Assembly (NCBI GenBank): GCA_011372845.1
Contig: DSAI01000057.1
Location: 1 to 6,349, forward strand
DNA: 6,349 nt
Source of the DNA: Actinomycetota bacterium
GTDB lineage: Bacteria > Actinomycetota > Coriobacteriia > Anaerosomatales > Anaerosomataceae
Reading direction: 5' to 3'
The translations under genes were made by a program, and so were the position numbers. Of the stretch, positions 5,915 through 6,349 are shown piece by piece (the first letter of the stretch is position 1; the number at the start of each line of letters is the position of its first letter). The notes beneath the pieces are model-generated. The model did no database searches and had not been told where the DNA came from. It worked only from the letters and a program-made list of their open reading frames with translations.

Positions 5915-6227
5915 CCGTGGGAACCTCCTCTTCGTCGTCTTTCCCTGCCGCGTACAGCCCTAGGAAGAACCGGTGCGGACCCGGTGTCCCTTCAGGCACG
6001 AACGCCACCCTGTCGCCGGGCCTGATGAGATGGCTCATCGGTCGCACGACCCGGTTGCAGAAGACCCCCTCGATCATGGAGTGGGGCAGGTCGAGCACCG
6101 ATGCGAGATCCGCTCCGGTCACACCCTCCGGGGGTACCGCGACCTCCACGAGTGTGGGTCCTCCGCGCTCCTTCTGCAGCGCGTGAAGCGCCCCGAACAA
6201 CCGCACGGTCACTGGTTCCGTAGTCAC
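5907..6227 (-). CDS. MoaD-like ubiquitin-fold protein without C-terminal Gly-Gly
   Basis: A 106-aa protein whose first 78 residues look like a MoaD/ThiS beta-grasp domain: strand VTVRLFGALHAL (6-17), strand TLVEVAVPPEG, helix TGADLASVLDL (37-47), and the family's closing motif RPGDRVAFVPEG (69-80). Where a true carrier would end in Gly-Gly, this one continues with TPGPHRFFLGLYAAG and an acidic tail (KDDEEEVPTVQ), so it cannot form a C-terminal thiocarboxylate unless trimmed. The start is a GTG with the near-perfect AGGAGGTGG site six bases upstream, so it should be well translated. It is first in the AOR module, 96 bp before the AOR gene. It may be a cofactor-binding, chaperone or small partner protein for the AOR. 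Fold fairly certain, function unknown. Confidence 0.75.
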   Translation of the reverse strand: MTTEPVTVRLFGALHALQKERGGPTLVEVAVPPEGVTGADLASVLDLPHSMIEGVFCNRVVRPMSHLIRPGDRVAFVPEGTPGPHRFFLGLYAAGKDDEEEVPTVQ

Positions 6228-6349
6228 GTTCCACCTCCTGAGGACTACGTACCCAATGCGTGTCTATCGGAGCAGGACTCGTGCGCCCGGCGGCATCCGG
6301 CACCCGGGAAAGGAACAGCGCGTAAGGTTTTGGGGGGCGGGACCCCGAA
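6228..6349 (-). promoter_or_regulatory. Upstream region of the AOR module with strong ribosome site
   Basis: This edge segment holds AGGAGGTGG (6239-6231) for the first gene of the module. A small CCCGG/CCGGG hairpin lies around 6286-6308. No convincing -35/-10 pair is visible on the minus strand, and no reading frame with a recognisable product enters from the right. The module's promoter is expected here or just outside the window. Confidence 0.35.

Noticed and set aside
3915..5963. A 682-codon open frame on the plus strand opposite the AOR gene
   Set aside because: Same reason: fully antisense to a conserved enzyme gene, with a low-complexity His/Arg/Leu-rich translation and no family signature.
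6294..6303. CATCCGGC(A/G)C shared between the leaders at 6294-6303 and 5828-5837
   Set aside because: A ten-base near-match in GC-rich DNA is too short to support a shared regulatory element without comparative data.
6325..6349. G/C-run segment at the right edge resembling a terminator stem
   Set aside because: There is no clear loop plus T-run on either strand, and the element is cut by the window end.

Overview
The window is GC-rich, and every gene I can support lies on the minus strand, so transcription runs from high to low coordinates. Codon third positions are strongly G/C. The mix of genes (an aldehyde ferredoxin oxidoreductase, molybdopterin/tungstopterin sulfur-carrier genes, a fused RlmK-RlmL methyltransferase and a PIN/ribbon-helix-helix pair) suggests a high-GC anaerobic or facultative bacterium. 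An anaerobic actinobacterium of the Coriobacteriia/OPB41 type or a deltaproteobacterium would fit. The window alone cannot decide this, and I hold the lineage guess loosely.

Layout in transcription order. (1) 6227-5907: a ubiquitin-fold MoaD-like protein that lacks the usual C-terminal Gly-Gly. (2) 5810-4023: a full-length AOR-family oxidoreductase (595 aa), preceded by a leader with a strong hairpin and direct repeats. (3) 3944-3705: a canonical MoaD/ThiS sulfur carrier ending in Gly-Gly. (4) 3703-3035: a short ThiF-type E1-like adenylyltransferase, one base after (3). Together these form a compact tungsten/molybdenum-pterin enzyme module: the oxidoreductase, a carrier and its activating enzyme for the dithiolene sulfur of the pterin, and a second, atypical carrier-like protein. 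No dedicated ferredoxin-like subunit gene is present inside the window.

(5) 2973-775: a bifunctional 23S rRNA methyltransferase RlmKL, a housekeeping gene that follows the AOR module after 61 bp. (6) 650-399 and 406-2: a ribbon-helix-helix antitoxin and a PIN-domain toxin overlapping by 8 bp. They appear to have their own promoter, whose -10 box is covered by a perfect 6-3-6 inverted repeat, as expected for autoregulation.

No intergenic stretch exceeds about 125 bp, and no plus-strand gene, tRNA, rRNA, CRISPR array or insertion sequence was seen. The most interesting items are the Gly-Gly-less MoaD homologue at the head of the AOR module, the cofactor-sulfuration pair built on a ThiF-type E1, the CX3CX3C cluster motif in the AOR, and the structured RNA elements before and after the AOR gene.
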